Origin: Bacillus alkalicellulosilyticus
Lineage (GTDB): Bacteria; Bacillota; Bacilli; Bacillales; Bacillaceae_F
Direction of reading: 5' to 3'
Assembly (NCBI RefSeq): GCF_002019795.1
Contig: NZ_KV917381.1
Span: forward strand, 2,574,068 to 2,638,067
DNA length: 64,000 nucleotides
This document shows, one piece after another, positions 62,979 to 64,000 of the stretch (the first letter of the stretch is position 1; the number at the start of each line of letters is the position of its first letter). Below the pieces are notes generated by a model. It was not told the DNA's origin and did no database searches. It saw only the letters and a program-made list of their open reading frames with translations. The position numbers were made by a program, and so were the translations under genes.

Positions 62979-64000
62979 CTATTGAAATCCATCCTTTAAA
63001 AAGTGGTTACGTTCTTCCTTGGATTTTCCGTTAAACTTTACAAGTCTCATTACTTCTTCGTCTATGAGGTCAAGTTCCCCTAACTCTCGGCTATTGACTT
63101 TGTTATCAACCACTTGGGCGGCTTTTGTTAAAATCGCATCTTCTAAAAGATTACGAACGAGTCTTCCATTACCGTGTGTAGTAGGGTTTTCAATCACTTG
63201 CTTTTCAATGAGCTTACTGGCGATCTGCTTAGCCTCTGGTTTCATCCTGTACTGCTTGTCTTTAAGTAACAAATCCATAATCTCTGTCAGCTCATTCAAG
63301 CTGTAATCAGGGAAATCGATATGAAACTTAAAGCGAGATTGCAAACCTGGATTGGCAGCAATGAAATCTTTCATTTCTTTTGGATATCCAGCTAAGATGA
63401 CCACTAAGTTCGAACGATTGTCTTCCATTTCTTTCACGATTGTATCGATAGCTTCTATTCCAAAGTCATTTCCACCTGAGAACCTTGTTAAGGCATAGGC
63501 TTCATCAATAAATAGCACGCCGCCTTCAGCTTCCTTAATGACTTTCATCGTTTTGGTTGCTGTTTGTCCAACATACTCAGCGACTAAATCTGCACGTCTT
63601 GCTTCGACTAAATGCCCTTTTTTTAATACACCTAAAGCCTTATAAATACTAGCCACAATACGAGCAACTGTAGTTTTTCCGGTACCGGGATTGCCACTGA
63701 ACACCATATGTAGACTTAGATCATTAACCTTAAAGCCACCTTCACGTCGAAGTTGTGAAAAAGTGACCCAATTGCTAATTTCATGGATGCGCTGCTTTAC
63801 GCTATCCAAACCTATTAATGTATTCAGCTGGGCCAGGGCTGCTTCGATAGTTATGTTTTCTTCTTCACACGAAAGAGCTTCGACTAACTCTGGTCTTTCT
63901 GCAATTTCCTGTTCGAGCAAGTCGATCCAACCGATAAAATACCCGATGGCATCCGTCATCCCACTCATTGAAACAGCAGCCTTTAGTGAAAACCTAGCTC
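62979..64000 (-). CDS. CbbX/SpoVK-type AAA+ ATPase (5' end outside window)
   Basis: At least 329 residues are visible from the ATG at 63968. The frame is still open to the window edge (no stop in the last 32 bases) and no ribosome site precedes that ATG, so the N-terminus may be longer. Core motifs: GNPGTGKTT (Walker A), GGVLFIDEAYALT (Walker B), VVILAGYPKEM (sensor 1), NPGLQSRFKF and GNGRLVRNLLEDA. SpoVK and CbbX proteins form hexameric rings with pore loops that remodel protein substrates. Here the gene heads, or is part of, an Hsp70-type cluster, which suggests cooperation in remodelling. Confidence 0.9.
   Translation of the reverse strand, partial: ARFSLKAAVSMSGMTDAIGYFIGWIDLLEQEIAERPELVEALSCEEENITIEAALAQLNTLIGLDSVKQRIHEISNWVTFSQLRREGGFKVNDLSLHMVFSGNPGTGKTTVARIVASIYKALGVLKKGHLVEARRADLVAEYVGQTATKTMKVIKEAEGGVLFIDEAYALTRFSGGNDFGIEAIDTIVKEMEDNRSNLVVILAGYPKEMKDFIAANPGLQSRFKFHIDFPDYSLNELTEIMDLLLKDKQYRMKPEAKQIASKLIEKQVIENPTTHGNGRLVRNLLEDAILTKAAQVVDNKVNSRELGELDLIDEEVMRLVKFNGKSKEERNHFLKDGFQ

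Overview
The window looks like the chromosome of a low-GC Bacillaceae bacterium, most likely an alkaliphilic Bacillus relative (Halalkalibacter/Alkalihalobacillus-like). The evidence is the A+T-rich coding sequence, strong AGGAGG-type ribosome binding sites, a Trp T-box on trpS, PadR/HAAS gene pairs, CcpA-type cre boxes, and a GH8/GH10/GH52/GH67 xylan locus like those of Geobacillus and B. halodurans. No phage, transposase, rRNA, tRNA or CRISPR array was seen.

Left part (1-25.7 kb). This is mostly housekeeping and accessory genes: a partial DedA protein; trpS with its T-box leader; an RsgA-like GTPase plus APH-type phosphotransferase operon behind a leader peptide and two hairpin terminators (a likely ribosome-sensing attenuator); an AlkD-type glycosylase; a DrrAB-like ABC exporter; a CPBP protease; a NERD protein; an LCP cell-wall ligase; a PadR-HAAS unit; a RecQ-like helicase overlapping a coiled-coil membrane protein gene; a YhaQP-like ABC exporter; a subgroup Ic aminotransferase; and several small membrane proteins.

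Centre (25.7-44.9 kb). This is a glucuronoxylan utilisation locus. A lipoprotein, a YesL-like protein, a YesN-type response regulator and a YesM-type sensor kinase form one operon. Downstream of it, a binding protein and two permeases import oligosaccharides. GH52 beta-xylosidase, cytoplasmic GH10 xylanase and GH67 alpha-glucuronidase cut them inside the cell, and a UxaC/UxuB-type/KdgK set handles the released glucuronate. A GH8 reducing-end xylose-releasing exo-oligoxylanase lies apart on the other strand. cre-like boxes precede three of these transcription units. Mannonate dehydratase, KDPG aldolase and the xylose genes are not in the window.

Right part (45-64 kb). Transketolase sits directly downstream of a phosphofructokinase-like protein with destroyed active-site motifs. 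Then come a chemotaxis receptor, MATE and MFS exporters, and an ABC exporter with two permeases. At the edge (57.9-64 kb) is the most unusual unit: a tight operon of a CbbX/SpoVK-type AAA+ ATPase (cut by the window edge), a GrpE-like protein, a second-type Hsp70, a membrane TPR/coiled-coil protein and a membrane-anchored J-domain protein whose HPD motif is YPN. I read this as a specialised membrane-linked Hsp70 machine of unknown client.

Non-coding structure is rich. Strong hairpins with related arms recur between operons. Compound palindromes with conserved outer arms but different inner stems occur at about 45, 52.1 and 57.1 kb. A tandem array of about 50-bp hairpin units separates aguA from uxuB.
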